Assembly: GCA_004794655.1 (NCBI GenBank) | Contig: SMMW01000549.1 | Coordinates: 186,001 to 250,000 of the forward strand | Origin: Marisa cornuarietis | Lineage: Eukaryota > Mollusca > Gastropoda > Architaenioglossa > Ampullariidae | Direction of reading: 5' to 3' | DNA: 64,000 nt | Shown: positions 63,604 to 64,000 of the stretch, piece by piece | Position numbering within the stretch: position 1 is the stretch's first letter | Layout: every line of letters begins with the position of its first letter | Program-made: the position numbers and the translations under genes | The notes under the pieces: generated by a model | Databases searched by the model: none | The model's input: only the letters and a program-made list of their open reading frames with translations | Told to the model about the DNA's origin: nothing

Positions 63604-64000
63604 TCACATGCTATGAGACACAAATACATACCTAACCATCCCCTCTGTCAGGGATCGTGGATATAGCCCTGACTGGTTGAGAGTGTGTAGTATGTTGAAA
63701 GCGAAAAAGCGTGTCAGAAATGGAGTTAGCCCCCTTGTTTGTTTTGTGCAGCAGGGATAGTGACCATTGGATGTACGTTTGGTGTATGGTTTAGAACGCA
63801 TTACGTAAAAGGAGGTATGACGTGAGGTGTCGTCTGGGAGATTGAAGGAGTTGTGGGAGAAAGAGATCGTCTGGGTGGAATGTACCGGTGTGTGTGAGTT
63901 TGGAGAAAAAGAAAAGGAGGTCTGTGTTCGGAGTATTGCTATTTGGAGAGATTCCCCAGTTGCTGTGTCTGCTGGTGGATTCAGATAATTGGAGTATTGC
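63604..64000 (-). other. Long open frame of unknown identity at the window edge
   Basis: The minus strand has no stop from the window end to 63,604 (about 130 codons). It is rich in Thr, Ser, His, Pro and Asn and ends LNQSGLYPRSLTEGMVRYVF and VSHSM. I recognise no domain. It might be retroelement coding sequence or a chance frame in C-rich sequence; it does not resemble the missing N-terminal half of the GH63-like protein. Confidence 0.25.

Overview
The window is animal genomic DNA: long genes split by canonical GT-AG introns, AT-rich non-coding sequence and many degraded transposable elements. The gene content (RPA1, pelota, a C1orf50 homologue and a yeast YMR196W-like GH63-type protein) and the style of the repeats (RTE-like and CR1-like LINEs, tRNA-derived SINEs, PIF/Harbinger, hAT, a Ty3/Gypsy remnant) suggest a lophotrochozoan, most likely a mollusc. 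The organism call is inference; the gene calls rest on exon-by-exon reading in which every splice phase agrees.

Layout. (1) 1-5.6 kb: LINE tails and an old PIF/Harbinger copy (A). (2) 5,697-12,098, plus strand: C1orf50 homologue, five exons, with CR1-like LINE debris in introns 2-3 and a hAT remnant in intron 4. (3) 13,195-48,842, minus strand: RPA1, 18 coding exons, 607 residues, spread over 35.6 kb. Its sixth intron (22,834-43,559, 20.7 kb) holds a nest of mobile elements: a Myb/SANT-like Harbinger accessory gene remnant, a short Harbinger with perfect TIRs and a CAG target duplication, a Gypsy gag/protease remnant, an intact RTE-like LINE (1,039-codon ORF, 12-bp target duplication) inserted next to that gag, and a 5.2-kb Harbinger copy (B) also flanked by CAG. 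Introns 3 and 4 hold a second, broken LINE and a 1.65-kb hAT element. (4) 48,843-49,232: a short head-to-head promoter shared by RPA1 and PELO. (5) 49,233-54,625, plus strand: PELO, 12 exons, 380 residues. (6) 57,405-63,031, minus strand: the last ten exons (547 residues) of a YMR196W-like GH63-type glycosidase whose 5' part lies outside the window or was not recognised.

The four host genes have housekeeping or metabolic roles: ssDNA binding in replication and repair (RPA1), rescue of stalled ribosomes (PELO), a small conserved protein of unknown function (C1orf50) and a putative glycoside hydrolase. They are not an operon; RPA1/PELO are divergent, and C1orf50/RPA1 and PELO/GH63 are convergent. 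I see no new multi-gene defence-like or biosynthetic system. The most unusual observations concern the mobile elements: tandem 158-bp monomers ahead of an intact LINE, a 248-bp near-identical hAT fragment pasted inside another LINE copy, and a hAT terminus 14-15 bp from an RPA1 splice acceptor.
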